64,000 bases of DNA from CAWIUB01 sp963839175. Lineage in GTDB: Bacteria; Actinomycetota; Actinomycetes; Mycobacteriales; Jatrophihabitantaceae. The translations under genes and the position numbers were made by a program. This document shows, one piece after another, positions 34,225 to 43,376 of this stretch (its first letter is position 1; every line of letters begins with the position of its first letter). Location: positions 1 through 64,000 of the forward strand of contig CAWIUB010000052.1 in the NCBI GenBank assembly GCA_963839175.1. Direction: 5' to 3'. The notes beneath the pieces were generated by a model. It was not told the DNA's origin. It was given only the letters and a program-made list of their open reading frames with translations, and did not search any database.

Positions 34225-34656
34225 ATGAAGATCTCGGACATCGTCCGGCATAAGGGCTCGGACGTCGTCACCATCACGCCTGCTGACTCGGTTCGTGAGC
34301 TTCTCACCCGGCTGGCCGAGTACAACGTCGGCGCGCTCGTGGTCATCGACGGTGAGGCGGTCGTCGGCATCATCTCCGAGCGTGACGTGGTGCGTCGGCT
34401 GCACAGCGACGGCGACGCGGTGCTCTCCGCGAACGTCGGCTCGCTGATGACATCAACGGTGCGCAGCACGTTCCTCGACGAGTCGGTCGACTCCGTCGCC
34501 GAGGCGATGACTGAGAAACGCATCCGGCATATGCCGGTCGTGGTCGACGGAAAGCTGGTCGGCATCGTCACGATCGGCGACGTTGTGGCAGCACGCATCC
34601 GGCAACTCGAGGTCGACCGCGGCCAGCTGGAGAGCTACATCACCCAGGGCCGGTAG
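34225..34656 (+). CDS. CBS-domain-pair protein
   Basis: 143 residues from ATG 34225 (GAGG upstream). Two CBS motifs in tandem: one ends GALVVIDGEAVVGIISERDV, and the second RIRHMPVVVDGKLVGIVTIG. It contains little else, so it probably senses adenine nucleotides or binds a partner. Similar stand-alone CBS proteins are common in actinobacteria. Confidence 0.85.
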   Translation: MKISDIVRHKGSDVVTITPADSVRELLTRLAEYNVGALVVIDGEAVVGIISERDVVRRLHSDGDAVLSANVGSLMTSTVRSTFLDESVDSVAEAMTEKRIRHMPVVVDGKLVGIVTIGDVVAARIRQLEVDRGQLESYITQGR

Positions 34657-34662
34657 CTCGTG

Positions 34663-35592
34663 TCAGCAGACGGCTGCGTCGAGCGGGGTGAGCCGGTCAC
34701 GGGGCCCAGCACGTAACACGTTCGACGGCAGCTGCTTGCCTACCGCGGTCTGCGCGAGCGCCGCGGCGGCCAGCAGCGCGTCGAGGTCGATGCCAGTCCC
34801 GATACCCATGTCCTCGACCATGGCGACGACCTCCTCGGTGGCGATGTTGCCGGTGGCGCCGGGTGCGTAGGGGCAGCCCCCCAGCCCTCCGACACTCGCG
34901 TCGAAATCCGTCACCCCCAGCTGGAGGGCCGCGTAGAGATTCGCGAGTCCGGTGCCCCGCGTGTTGTGAAAGTGCAGGGCCAGTGGCACGTCGCCTAGCT
35001 CCTCCCGAGTGCGGATGATCAGCTGGACGACCCGGGTGGGTGTGCCCATCCCCGTCGTGTCGCCAAAGGTCAACGAGTCGGCACCTGCGGTGACGGCTCG
35101 CAACGCCACGGACAGCACCCGCTCGACCGGCACCTCGCCCTCGTACGGGCAGCCCCAGGCCGTGGAGACGATGACCTCCAGCGTGCCGCCGGCATCGTGC
35201 ACCTGGCCGATGATCGTCTCGATGTCAGCCAGAGACTCATCCGTCGATCGGTTGACGTTTTTGCGATTGTGCGTGTCGGACGCCGACACCACGGCCTCGA
35301 TCTCGGTGAAGCCGGCAGCCAGGGCCCGGTTGGCGCCGCGCGAGTTGGGGACGAGCGCGGAGTAGCGAACTGCCGGGTTGCGGGCTATCCGGGCCCAGAC
35401 CTCCTCCGCATCGGCCATCTGCGGAATGGCCGCCGGATGGACGAACGACACCGCCTCGATGCGCGAGACCCCGGTGCGCGATAGCGCGTCCAGCAGCGCC
35501 ACCTTGGCGTCGGTCCCGATCGGGTCCTCGTTCTGCAAGCCGTCGCGCGGGCCGACCTCTCGGATCGTGATCGCCTCGGGCAGCGAGTTCAT
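34663..35592 (-). CDS. mvaB: Hydroxymethylglutaryl-CoA lyase
   Basis: Last step of leucine breakdown: HMG-CoA to acetoacetate and acetyl-CoA. 309 residues with a DRE-TIM barrel start IREVGPRDGLQNE, the metal-binding histidines in ALHFHNTRGTG, and the active-site cysteine loop GGLGGCPYAPGATGN. ATG 35592 overlaps the stop of the PH-domain gene by ATGA. The isovaleryl/methylcrotonyl-type genes are about 25 kb away. Confidence 0.9.
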   Translation of the reverse strand: MNSLPEAITIREVGPRDGLQNEDPIGTDAKVALLDALSRTGVSRIEAVSFVHPAAIPQMADAEEVWARIARNPAVRYSALVPNSRGANRALAAGFTEIEAVVSASDTHNRKNVNRSTDESLADIETIIGQVHDAGGTLEVIVSTAWGCPYEGEVPVERVLSVALRAVTAGADSLTFGDTTGMGTPTRVVQLIIRTREELGDVPLALHFHNTRGTGLANLYAALQLGVTDFDASVGGLGGCPYAPGATGNIATEEVVAMVEDMGIGTGIDLDALLAAAALAQTAVGKQLPSNVLRAGPRDRLTPLDAAVC

Positions 35593-36284
35593 TGCTGTGG
35601 TGGGTAGGGATTGGTGTAGGGCTGAGTCCCCGGGTAACCAGGAGGGGCCGGATAGGTCGGCTGGCCGGGGTATCCCTGCGGCGGATACGGCTGCTGGCCG
35701 GGGTACGTCTGCGGCGGATACGGCTGCTGTCCTGGGTAGAACTGCTGTGGCTGTGGCTGTGGCTGTGGCTGTGGCTGCACCGGCGGATACCGCCGGTCGT
35801 GGTCCTCCTCGATCAGCCGGTTCAGCATCTGCTGCACCTCGCTGGAGCGAGGTACGTTGATGAGCGTCTCCTGCCCATGCTCGCCAGCCGACTCGATCGT
35901 GAGCGTGCCGGCCTTGACGATGCGGTCCCACAATGTCTGCGAGTAGCCGACGTCATTGATGCGCTGCAGCGAGATGTCCCGGCCGGTGTGATGGATGATG
36001 CCGCGCCGGATGAGCACGCGATGCGTGGTGAACACATAGTGATCCGCACGCCAGCTGATCCACGGCGTGAAGCTCAGCCACGACAACAACGCCAGGCCCA
36101 CCACGATGATCCCGATCAGCAGCGGGGTGTGCGCCGACCCGGTAGGCAGGAACGCGATCGCGGCTCCGCCCGCCGCGCAGATGACGATGAACCAGGCCAC
36201 GGCCGGAACGAGTGTGATCCAGTGCGGATGCAAGTGCTTGACGACCTGCTCGTCGTCCGCGAGAAGCTTCTCTGGAAAGCTCAT
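35589..36284 (-). CDS. Bacterial PH-domain membrane protein with a QP/YPGQ-rich tail
   Basis: 231 residues: two helices (LVPAVAWFIVICAAGGAAI and LLIGIIVVGLALLSWL), then a bPH2 domain (DHYVFTTHRVLIRRG, ISLQRINDVGYSQTLWDRI). The C-terminal ~65 residues are low complexity: a run of QP pairs encoded by a CTGTGG hexamer array (35744..35779) and degenerate YPGQQPYPPQ units. Such proline/tyrosine tails are flexible cytoplasmic or surface tethers. Function unknown. Confidence 0.82.
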   Translation of the reverse strand: MSFPEKLLADDEQVVKHLHPHWITLVPAVAWFIVICAAGGAAIAFLPTGSAHTPLLIGIIVVGLALLSWLSFTPWISWRADHYVFTTHRVLIRRGIIHHTGRDISLQRINDVGYSQTLWDRIVKAGTLTIESAGEHGQETLINVPRSSEVQQMLNRLIEEDHDRRYPPVQPQPQPQPQPQQFYPGQQPYPPQTYPGQQPYPPQGYPGQPTYPAPPGYPGTQPYTNPYPPQQ

Positions 36285-36420
36285 TTGTCTACCTGCTCTT
36301 CGCGAAAGCGCTCATCGCGGAGTTCGCTCCGCTCCGTGCCTCCTGCGCGCCCTTGGCGCGCGAGCGATGCTCACTCACAGTCCCTGCCTCCACGGTCCCA
36401 CTGGATTGCTGCCATCCACG

Positions 36421-37251
36421 CTATCTGGTCTTGGCCGATTTCGGGCCCGGGTCCGCGGGGCCGCGCACGTGGTCAACGTCGCCCGCGGCCACTGCCTCGC
36501 GACGACTGTCCACGTCGAGGACGAGCCTGCCGTCGCGGTCGATATCGGCCGCGATGCCGGCCAGGGGCGGCCGGCCGATCGCGGTCACGACTACCTGCTG
36601 GCCAATCGTCAGGCACCGGTCGCGATAGGCCACGGCGAGCCCACACGCGCCCGCGTCCCCGCCGGCCGCCTGCCAGCCCACGTACCGCGCGCCGAGTTCA
36701 GTGAGCACATGCAGCAGTAGTCCACTGCGTTCGACCGGCGCGGCTCCCGCCAGCTCGAGCGAGATGGCCGTGGGGACCGGCAGCTCGTCGGCCGTCGTGC
36801 TGACGTTGATCCCGATGCCGATAACGAGCACGTCTGCGGCCGCCTGGACGAGGATGCCCGCTGCCTTGCCCAGCTCTGCGCCGACCAACAGGTCGTTCGG
36901 CCACTTGAGCCCTGCCGGCAGGCCCGTCGCCGACACCACCGCGTCACGTACGGCGACCCCGGCAAGCAGCGGAAGCCAGCCCCATGTCGACGGCGGTGGC
37001 GATGGGCGTAACGAGACCGAGAAGGTCAAGGCGGACCGAGCCGGAGTCACCCAGGTCCGGCCGAGACGACCCCGGCCGTCGACCTGGTGTTCGGCGACGA
37101 GCACAGTGCCGGGCGGATACGCGGCGGGCTGTTCGAGCAGCACGCGGTTGGTCGACTCGAGACGGTCGACCACCTGGATCCGGGTCCATGGCGCCGGCAG
37201 TCCACGGCTGAGCGCGTCGGGGTCGAGCGGCGTCCTGCCCACGGACCGCAA
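36421..37251 (-). CDS. birA: Biotin--[acetyl-CoA-carboxylase] ligase
   Basis: 276 residues; attaches biotin to the carrier domains of acyl-CoA carboxylases. Motifs VDGRGRLGRTWVTPARSAL (biotinyl-AMP loop) and GLKWPNDLLVGAELGKAAGI. No N-terminal helix-turn-helix, so it is a ligase without repressor function. TTG 37251 or GTG 37242 is the start. Divergent from accD (60 bases), which fits joint control of carboxylase and its biotinylation. The gap 36285..36420 shows nothing beyond short GC-rich repeats. Confidence 0.88.
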   Translation of the reverse strand: MRSVGRTPLDPDALSRGLPAPWTRIQVVDRLESTNRVLLEQPAAYPPGTVLVAEHQVDGRGRLGRTWVTPARSALTFSVSLRPSPPPSTWGWLPLLAGVAVRDAVVSATGLPAGLKWPNDLLVGAELGKAAGILVQAAADVLVIGIGINVSTTADELPVPTAISLELAGAAPVERSGLLLHVLTELGARYVGWQAAGGDAGACGLAVAYRDRCLTIGQQVVVTAIGRPPLAGIAADIDRDGRLVLDVDSRREAVAAGDVDHVRGPADPGPKSAKTR

Positions 37252-37310
37252 GCCTAGGTTGTGAGCCGAGGCACGGCCCGGTTGCGCCGACGCGGGCTAG
37301 GCTCCGAGCC

Positions 37311-38909
37311 ATGTCCGTCCTGCCAGAAACCCCCGACGCCGCACCCGATCCGCACACCACCGCCGGTAAGCTGGCCGAGCTCGTGCGGCGCTACGACGAG
37401 GCGGTACATGCGGGCTCGGCGCGCGCAGTCGAGAAGCAGCACGCCAAGGGCAAGAAGACGGCGCGTGAACGCGTTGCGGCGCTGCTCGATCAAGGGTCGT
37501 TCATTGAACTGGACGAGTTCGCCCGGCACCGGTCGTCGACGTTCGGCATGGAGCGCAACCGTCCGTTCGGCGACGGCGTGATCACTGGCTACGGCACCGT
37601 CGACGGCCGGCCGGTGTGCGTCTTCAGCCAGGACGTCACGGTCTTCGGCGGCAGTCTGGGCGAGGTGTACGGCGAGAAGATCGTCAAGGTGCTCGACTTC
37701 GCCCTGACGAACGGCTGCCCGGTGGTCGGCATCAACGAGGGCGGGGGCGCGCGCATCCAGGAGGGCGTCGTCAGCCTCGGCCTGTACGGCGAGATCTTCG
37801 ATCGCAACGTGCAAGCATCCGGCGTGATCCCACAGATCTCGCTGATCATGGGCGCCGCCGCGGGCGGTCACGTCTACTCGCCCGCGCTGACCGACTTCAC
37901 TGTCATGGTCGACAAGACCTCGCAGATGTTCATCACCGGGCCGGACGTGCTGAAGACCGTGACCGGCGAGGAGGTCACGCTCGAGGAGTTGGGCGGCGCC
38001 CGCACGCACAACACCACAAGCGGCAACGCGCACTACCTGGCCGCCGACGAGGACGACGCGATCAACTACGTCAAAGCGCTGCTTTCCTACCTGCCGAGCA
38101 ACAACCTCGACCCGGCACCGACCTATGACACCGACCTTTCGGATGACGTGCACGAGGACGACGCATTCCTCGACACGTTCGTGCCTGACTCGGCCAATCA
38201 GCCCTACGACATGCACCAGATCATCCAGCACCTGCTCGACGACTCGGAGTTCCTCGAGGTGCACGCTCTGTTCGCCCCGAATATCGTCGTCGGATTCGGC
38301 CGCATCGAAGGGCATCCGGTGGGGATGGTCGGCAACCAACCGACCCAGTTCGCGGGGTGCCTGGACATCGACGCATCGGAGAAGGCCGCCCGGTTCGTGC
38401 GCACCTGCGACGCGTTCAACATCCCGGTGATCACCCTCGTCGACGTCCCCGGCTTCCTGCCCGGTGTCGACCAGGAGCACAACGGCATCATCCGGCGCGG
38501 GGCAAAGCTGATCTACGCGTACGCCGAGGCGACCGTGCCGAAGCTGACGATCGTCATCCGCAAGGCGTTCGGCGGCGCGTACGTCGTCATGGGCTCCAAG
38601 CACCTCGGCGCCGACGTCAATATCGCGTGGCCGACGGCACAGATCGCCGTCATGGGCGCCCAGGGCGCGGCGAACATCCTGTACAGGCGACAACTGGCCC
38701 GTGCCGATGACTCCGAGGCGATGCGGGCCAAGGTCGTGGCAGACTACGAGGACACCCTGGTCAACGCGTACATGGCGGCCGAACGCGGCTATATGGACTC
38801 GGTGATCCCGCCGTCGCAAACGCGCTCGTACGTCATCCGCTCGCTGCGGATGCTGCGCAACAAGCGGCAATCGCTGCCGCCCAAGAAGCACGGGAACATT
38901 CCACTGTGA
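37311..38909 (+). CDS. accD: Acyl-CoA carboxylase beta (carboxyltransferase) subunit
   Basis: 532 residues, most like the propionyl/acetyl-CoA carboxylase beta chains PccB/AccD5. Biotin-site GEVYGEKIVKVLDFALTNG, oxyanion-hole segments GGGARIQEGVVSLG and SPALTDFTVMVD, and C-terminal acyl-CoA site AFGGAYVVMGSKHLGAD. Together with an alpha chain it carboxylates propionyl- or acetyl-CoA. The epsilon gene follows after a hairpin. Confidence 0.92.
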   Translation: MSVLPETPDAAPDPHTTAGKLAELVRRYDEAVHAGSARAVEKQHAKGKKTARERVAALLDQGSFIELDEFARHRSSTFGMERNRPFGDGVITGYGTVDGRPVCVFSQDVTVFGGSLGEVYGEKIVKVLDFALTNGCPVVGINEGGGARIQEGVVSLGLYGEIFDRNVQASGVIPQISLIMGAAAGGHVYSPALTDFTVMVDKTSQMFITGPDVLKTVTGEEVTLEELGGARTHNTTSGNAHYLAADEDDAINYVKALLSYLPSNNLDPAPTYDTDLSDDVHEDDAFLDTFVPDSANQPYDMHQIIQHLLDDSEFLEVHALFAPNIVVGFGRIEGHPVGMVGNQPTQFAGCLDIDASEKAARFVRTCDAFNIPVITLVDVPGFLPGVDQEHNGIIRRGAKLIYAYAEATVPKLTIVIRKAFGGAYVVMGSKHLGADVNIAWPTAQIAVMGAQGAANILYRRQLARADDSEAMRAKVVADYEDTLVNAYMAAERGYMDSVIPPSQTRSYVIRSLRMLRNKRQSLPPKKHGNIPL

Positions 38910-38930
38910 CCACCCCACGAAATCGGACCA

Positions 38931-38961
38931 CCCCGCGAAATCGCTTCTCGATTTCGCGGGG
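38931..38961 (+). promoter_or_regulatory. Perfect 13-bp hairpin between accD and accE
   Basis: CCCCGCGAAATCG at 38931..38943 pairs perfectly with 38949..38961 across a 5-base loop. An 18-bp near-copy of the left arm (ACCACCCCACGAAATCGG) precedes it. No T-tract follows. It may attenuate or process the accD-accE transcript, or simply be a terminator with read-through. Confidence 0.6.
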
Positions 38962-38985
38962 ACCCCGGTTCGCGTGGAGACGTCC

Positions 38986-39183
38986 ATGACTGCCCACTTG
39001 CGGATCGTCCGGGGTGAGCCGACCGCGGAGGAGTTGGCGGCTTTGACGGCCGTAGTAGCTGTGGCTGCCACCTCAGCCGAATCCCCTTCACCAACGCCGG
39101 TTCGCGGCCGCTGGAACGACCCAGCTCACGCGCACCGGCGCTACTGGCGGTCGGGTCCGGGTGGGTGGCGCGCTGCCCGCTGA
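38986..39183 (+). CDS. accE: Acyl-CoA carboxylase epsilon subunit
   Basis: 65 residues from ATG 38986. It has the form of AccE/PccE peptides: an N-terminal LRIVRGEPTAEELAALTAVV helix, a low-complexity linker and a basic WNDP...RRYWRSGPGGWRAAR end. It stabilises the alpha-beta carboxylase complex in actinobacteria. Directly downstream of accD. Confidence 0.85.
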   Translation: MTAHLRIVRGEPTAEELAALTAVVAVAATSAESPSPTPVRGRWNDPAHAHRRYWRSGPGGWRAAR

Positions 39184-39237
39184 GGCAACGACGTGCTCGG
39201 CGTCCGACGCCCACGGCATCCGGGCAGACTGTGGCTC

Positions 39238-40218
39238 GTGTTGGTCTTGCGTCGAGCTGAGATCGAGGCGCTGCTCCATCCGGACGCGCTGCGGCAGGCA
39301 GTGGGAATGGCCATGATGGACGTGAGCATGGGACGTGCGTCGATGCCACCCCGGATCGCCGCCACCGTCCCGGATCGGGGTTTGCTGGCCGCGATGCCCG
39401 CCTACCTACCCAGCGCCGGCGAGCTGGCGGCGAAGCTGGTAACCCTGTTTCCGGGCAATGCGACCACCGACTTGCCGACCCATCAGGCTGTGGTGCTCGT
39501 CTTCGACGCGCAGACGGGCCGTCCGATGGCCCTGCTCGACGGGACGTCGATCACGACGGCTCGTACGGCCGCTGGATCGGCGTTGTCCGTCGAGCTGCTT
39601 GCATCACCGGACACTGAGGTTCTCGCGATCTTGGGAAGTGGTGTGCAGGCCCGGGCGCACGCCGAGGCGGTTGTGCGGGTACGTCCCATTCAGCGAATCC
39701 GTATCGCGGCCCGGAACCGGGAACGCGCCGCCGCCCTGGCCGCCGACCTGCAGGCACAACTGAAGGTCTCGGTCACTGCAACCGACTACCGCGGGGCCTG
39801 CTCTGGCGCCCAGGTGATCTGTGCGGCAACGCACTCGGCCGAGCCGGTGGTCCGGCGGGATCTGGTCGACCCGGGAACGCACATCACCTCGGTTGGCTAT
39901 AACACCGCCGGACGGGAGGTCGACTCGGCCACGGTCGCTGCGGCCGTCGTGGTCGTCGAGTCTCGCGATGCGGTCTTGGCGCCACCCCCGGCCGGCTCCA
40001 ATGACCTGCTCACGCCTATCGCCGAAGGCATAGTCGGGGCCGAGCACATCCACGCCGAGATCGGCGAACTGCTCGCCGGTCGCCGTCCGGGACGAACATC
40101 GCCCGAGCAGATCACGCTGTACAAGTCCGTCGGCGTCGCTGCCCAGGACGTCGCAGCCGCCGGCCTCGTCCTCGCCGCAGCCCGCGCCTCCGGCGTCGGG
40201 GTGGACATCGAGATCTGA
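39238..40218 (+). CDS. Ornithine cyclodeaminase / mu-crystallin family protein
   Basis: 326 residues from GTG 39238 (GTG 39193 possible). NAD-binding domain LAILGSGVQARAHAEAVVRV, substrate segment LAAMPAYLPSAGELAAKLVT and LPTHQAVVLVFDAQTGRPMA. Relatives include ornithine cyclodeaminase, alanine dehydrogenase and other imine reductases; the substrate is not fixed by the sequence. Confidence 0.85.
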   Translation: MLVLRRAEIEALLHPDALRQAVGMAMMDVSMGRASMPPRIAATVPDRGLLAAMPAYLPSAGELAAKLVTLFPGNATTDLPTHQAVVLVFDAQTGRPMALLDGTSITTARTAAGSALSVELLASPDTEVLAILGSGVQARAHAEAVVRVRPIQRIRIAARNRERAAALAADLQAQLKVSVTATDYRGACSGAQVICAATHSAEPVVRRDLVDPGTHITSVGYNTAGREVDSATVAAAVVVVESRDAVLAPPPAGSNDLLTPIAEGIVGAEHIHAEIGELLAGRRPGRTSPEQITLYKSVGVAAQDVAAAGLVLAAARASGVGVDIEI

Positions 40219-40306
40219 CCGCGCCGCGGCGGCGCCCGCTGTATCACCGGTGCGAGGCTGTGCTCCTGCCCGACGAGTGGTCCACCTCAGCCAAGGAGGG
40301 ATCGTC

Positions 40307-40933
40307 ATGACCGGTCCCGGTACCACGCAGCCTGCGCCGCGGCGATCCGCGCCTTACCCCGCGACGCGCACGCAATGGGCGATCGTGGCCGGTGTGGGGA
40401 TCTGGCAGGTGGTGCTGGCCTTGCTCGCGGTCGTGGGCGTGTTCTGGACGTGGACGATCGCCGAGCGGATCAGCGCGGCGGTGTCGTCGGTCCACGTGCA
40501 GTGGATCGGTCCGGACTTCACGGTGTCGGCCACCACAGCCGCGCTGTTGCTGGCCGGTGTGGCCGGCGTAACCGGCAGTGTGGTGCAGACCGTGGGTGTC
40601 TTCTCGTCGCGGGTAGGGCGGCGCACCTTCGAAGGCAGCTACGCCTGGTGGTACGTGCTGCGGCCGTTCGCCGCATGCCTGCTGGCGATTCTGTTCATGG
40701 CGGCGGTCCGCGCCGGTCAGCTCGGCGTCGGGACGGACACCAGCAACGGCGCGGCGCCGATGCTCGCCTTCCTGGCAGGCGGGCTGGCCGGACTGTTCAC
40801 CGACCGGGTGCTGCAACAAATGCGTGCGCTGCTCGGGGCGGCCAGTCCGGAGTGGAAAGCGTCCGAGCAGCCGGTGCCCAACGCCGCGCCGGCGGAGCAA
40901 GGGAGTCGATCAACCCAGCCTGCGCCCATCTGA
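40307..40933 (+). CDS. Hypothetical membrane protein
   Basis: 208 residues, ATG 40307 with AAGGAGGG. Three to four helices (IVAGVGIWQVVLALLAVVGV, TAALLLAGVAGVTGSVVQT, PFAACLLAILFMAAVRAG, then AFLAGGLAGLFTDRVL) and a C-terminal soluble tail rich in Pro/Ala. Not recognised. Confidence 0.7.
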   Translation: MTGPGTTQPAPRRSAPYPATRTQWAIVAGVGIWQVVLALLAVVGVFWTWTIAERISAAVSSVHVQWIGPDFTVSATTAALLLAGVAGVTGSVVQTVGVFSSRVGRRTFEGSYAWWYVLRPFAACLLAILFMAAVRAGQLGVGTDTSNGAAPMLAFLAGGLAGLFTDRVLQQMRALLGAASPEWKASEQPVPNAAPAEQGSRSTQPAPI

Positions 40934-40951
40934 CGCATCTGCGGCGCCAGC

Positions 40952-42160
40952 CTATTCTGTAGGCACTTTCGCGCCCCGCCCGACGAGGTGGAGTAGCAGC
41001 GAACCCAGCAACGCAGCGACGAGCGATCCGGCGAAGATGCCCACCTTGGCGTAGTTGATCAAGCTTTGATCCGAATAGGCCAGGTCGGCGATGAACATTG
41101 CCACGGTGAATCCGATGCCGCCGAGAGCGGCCACCGGCCAAACCTCCCGCGGCGGCATGTCCATGGGTAGCGAGCCCGCCCGCGATCGCAGCATGACGAG
41201 CGTGCCGCCAGCGATGCCAAGTGTCTTGCCGACGACCATCGCTGCCGCCACCGCCCAGGTCAGGCGCTGGCCCAGGGCATCACCCAGCGCTCCACCGCGT
41301 AGATCGACGCCGGCATTGGCGAGGGCGAACAGCGGGACGATCACGAAGGCGCTGATCGGGTGCAGCCGGTGCTCGAGCTCCTCGAGTACGGCGCGTCCGC
41401 GAATCGGACGAGCCGGAGTGAGCAAACCGAGCAGGACGCCCGCGATCGTGGCGTGGATGCCGGATTCCAGCAGGCCGACCCACACGACCGCGGCCGGAAG
41501 GATGTACGCCCAAGGGCTGGTCACCCACCGGCGCATCGCGACCACGATCGCCAAGCCGGCAGCCGCGATCCCCGCCCAGCCCCAGGAGATGTGAGCGGAA
41601 TAGAAGACCGCGATCACGACGATCGCGATCAGATCGTCGACGATGGCGATCGAGAGCAAGAAGAGCTTCGCGCCACCGCTTGCGGAACGACCCACCAACG
41701 CGAGCACGCCGACGGCGAACGCGATGTCGGTGGCCATCGGCACACCCCAGCCGCGACCCGCGTCGCCGCTTGGCGCGATCAGCAAGAACAACAGCGCGGG
41801 TAGCGCGGCGCCACCGATCGCGGCCACCGCGGGCATCGCCGCCGCGCCGGGACTGCGCAACTCGCCGACAACGAGCTCGCGCTTGATCTCCAACCCCACG
41901 ACGAAGAAGAACACCGCCATAAGTCCGTCGTTGATCCAGCCGATCAGCTCCTCGTGGATGGCCCACGAGCCGTGTCCGACGGTGAGCTCGTGATGCCAGA
42001 AGTCTTGATAGGAGTCAGCGGCCGGTGAGTTGGCCCAGATGAGCGCGATCAGTGTGACGAGCAGCAGCAGCACCCCACCGACGGCCTCGTCGTGCAGGAA
42101 GTCGCGCAGGAAGGCAGCCAGTCCGCGGCGCTGGCGCTCCTGCTGCGGCACATCGGCCAC
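40952..42160 (-). CDS. nhaA: NhaA family Na+/H+ antiporter
   Basis: 402 residues, 11-12 helices. Signatures: NDGLMAVFFFVVGLEIKREL, the ion-binding aspartates in the FLLSIAIVDDLIAIVVIAVF helix and the ATDIAFAVGVL motif. GTG 42160 was chosen because the open frame upstream overlaps the murG-like start region. Exchanges cytoplasmic sodium for protons. It converges with the preceding membrane-protein gene. Confidence 0.92.
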   Translation of the reverse strand: MADVPQQERQRRGLAAFLRDFLHDEAVGGVLLLLVTLIALIWANSPAADSYQDFWHHELTVGHGSWAIHEELIGWINDGLMAVFFFVVGLEIKRELVVGELRSPGAAAMPAVAAIGGAALPALLFLLIAPSGDAGRGWGVPMATDIAFAVGVLALVGRSASGGAKLFLLSIAIVDDLIAIVVIAVFYSAHISWGWAGIAAAGLAIVVAMRRWVTSPWAYILPAAVVWVGLLESGIHATIAGVLLGLLTPARPIRGRAVLEELEHRLHPISAFVIVPLFALANAGVDLRGGALGDALGQRLTWAVAAAMVVGKTLGIAGGTLVMLRSRAGSLPMDMPPREVWPVAALGGIGFTVAMFIADLAYSDQSLINYAKVGIFAGSLVAALLGSLLLHLVGRGAKVPTE

Positions 42161-42212
42161 CCGGGCCTCCCAGCTGCGTCGGCGCGACGGATAGCTCCGA
42201 TACCCTCTTCGG

Positions 42213-43376
42213 GTGCCCGATAGTCCCCACGATAGGTCAGCTCCGTCGATCGTTATCGGCGCTGGCGGTACCGGCGGACACATCTATCCCGGCCTCGCGG
42301 TCGCCGATGCGATTCGCGTGAAGCGGCCCGATGCCGAGATCGTCTTCGTAGGGACACCGCGCGGGCTGGAAGGCACGCTGATCCCGAGGGCCGGGTACGA
42401 GCTGGTGACTGTCGACATGCTGCCGTTCTCGACGAGTCTGGGCTGGCGGATGGTGCTGTTCCCGTTCGCGTTGGTCCGCGCGGCCGCGCAGAGCCGTCGG
42501 CTGCTGCGCCAGCGGGACGCGCACGTGGTGCTCGGCATGGGCGGCTACCCCAGCGTTCCCGCGGTTGTCGCGGCCTTCCTCACCCGCCGGCCACGCATCA
42601 TCCATGAGTCCAACGCGACGCCGGGCCTCGCGAACCGGTTCGTGAGCCGGTTCGTCCCGAACATCGCGCTGGCCTTCGACGCCGGGGCGATTCAGGGCTC
42701 AGAGCATCGGCACATGCGCGTGGTCGGCATGCCGCTGAACAGCTCGCTCGCCGGCTTCGACCGCGAGGCGCTGCGGGACGAGGCGCGTGCGCACTTCGGC
42801 GTGGCGGCCGGCCAGCGCATGGTGCTAGTGAACGGTGGCAGCCTCGGCGCGGTGAAGTTGAGCCAGTCTGCAGTCGAGCTGGCCGAGCGCTGGAAAGAAC
42901 GCGACGACGTCAAGCTGGTGATCAAGGCGGGCAAAGACCAGCTCGAGTCGCTGCAGGGCCAGCTGGCCGCTGGCGGAGGCGACCGGGTCGGCACCGCCGT
43001 CGCCTATCTCGATCGGATGGATCTGGCGTACGCCGCCTCGGACATCGCTGTCTGCCGCGCCGGGTCGGGCACGGTCGCCGAGCTCGCCCACGTCGGCCTG
43101 CCGGCGATCCTCGTGCCGTACCCGAGTGCCGCGCACGACCACCAGTCCTTCAATGCGCAGGCGCTCGTCGACACCGGCGGGGCGCTGATGCTGCGCGACG
43201 ACGAAGTCAGCGCGCAACGGCTGGACGAACTGCTCGAGCCGGTGCTCAGTGACCCCGCCGCGCTGGCCAAGATGGCCGCGGCCGTCCATCAGCCCGTCCA
43301 TACCAACGCCGCAGCAGAGCTTGCCGGCTGGGTCCTCCAGCTGGCCGGCGCAAGCACCGAAAGGGAGCCAGCGTGA
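42213..43376 (+). CDS. MurG-like glycosyltransferase outside the dcw cluster
   Basis: 387 residues. N-terminal GAGGTGGHIYPGLAVADAI and the C-terminal nucleotide-sugar site AGSGTVAELAHVGLPAILVP with PSAAHDHQSFNA are those of MurG. The acceptor loop is GGSLGAVKLSQ instead of GGSxGAxxLN. It is alone with a LegB-like dehydratase, whose start overlaps its stop (GTGA), rather than with mur and fts genes, so it is probably a paralogue that adds an amino-sugar to another lipid-linked acceptor. Confidence 0.8.
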   Translation: MPDSPHDRSAPSIVIGAGGTGGHIYPGLAVADAIRVKRPDAEIVFVGTPRGLEGTLIPRAGYELVTVDMLPFSTSLGWRMVLFPFALVRAAAQSRRLLRQRDAHVVLGMGGYPSVPAVVAAFLTRRPRIIHESNATPGLANRFVSRFVPNIALAFDAGAIQGSEHRHMRVVGMPLNSSLAGFDREALRDEARAHFGVAAGQRMVLVNGGSLGAVKLSQSAVELAERWKERDDVKLVIKAGKDQLESLQGQLAAGGGDRVGTAVAYLDRMDLAYAASDIAVCRAGSGTVAELAHVGLPAILVPYPSAAHDHQSFNAQALVDTGGALMLRDDEVSAQRLDELLEPVLSDPAALAKMAAAVHQPVHTNAAAELAGWVLQLAGASTEREPA

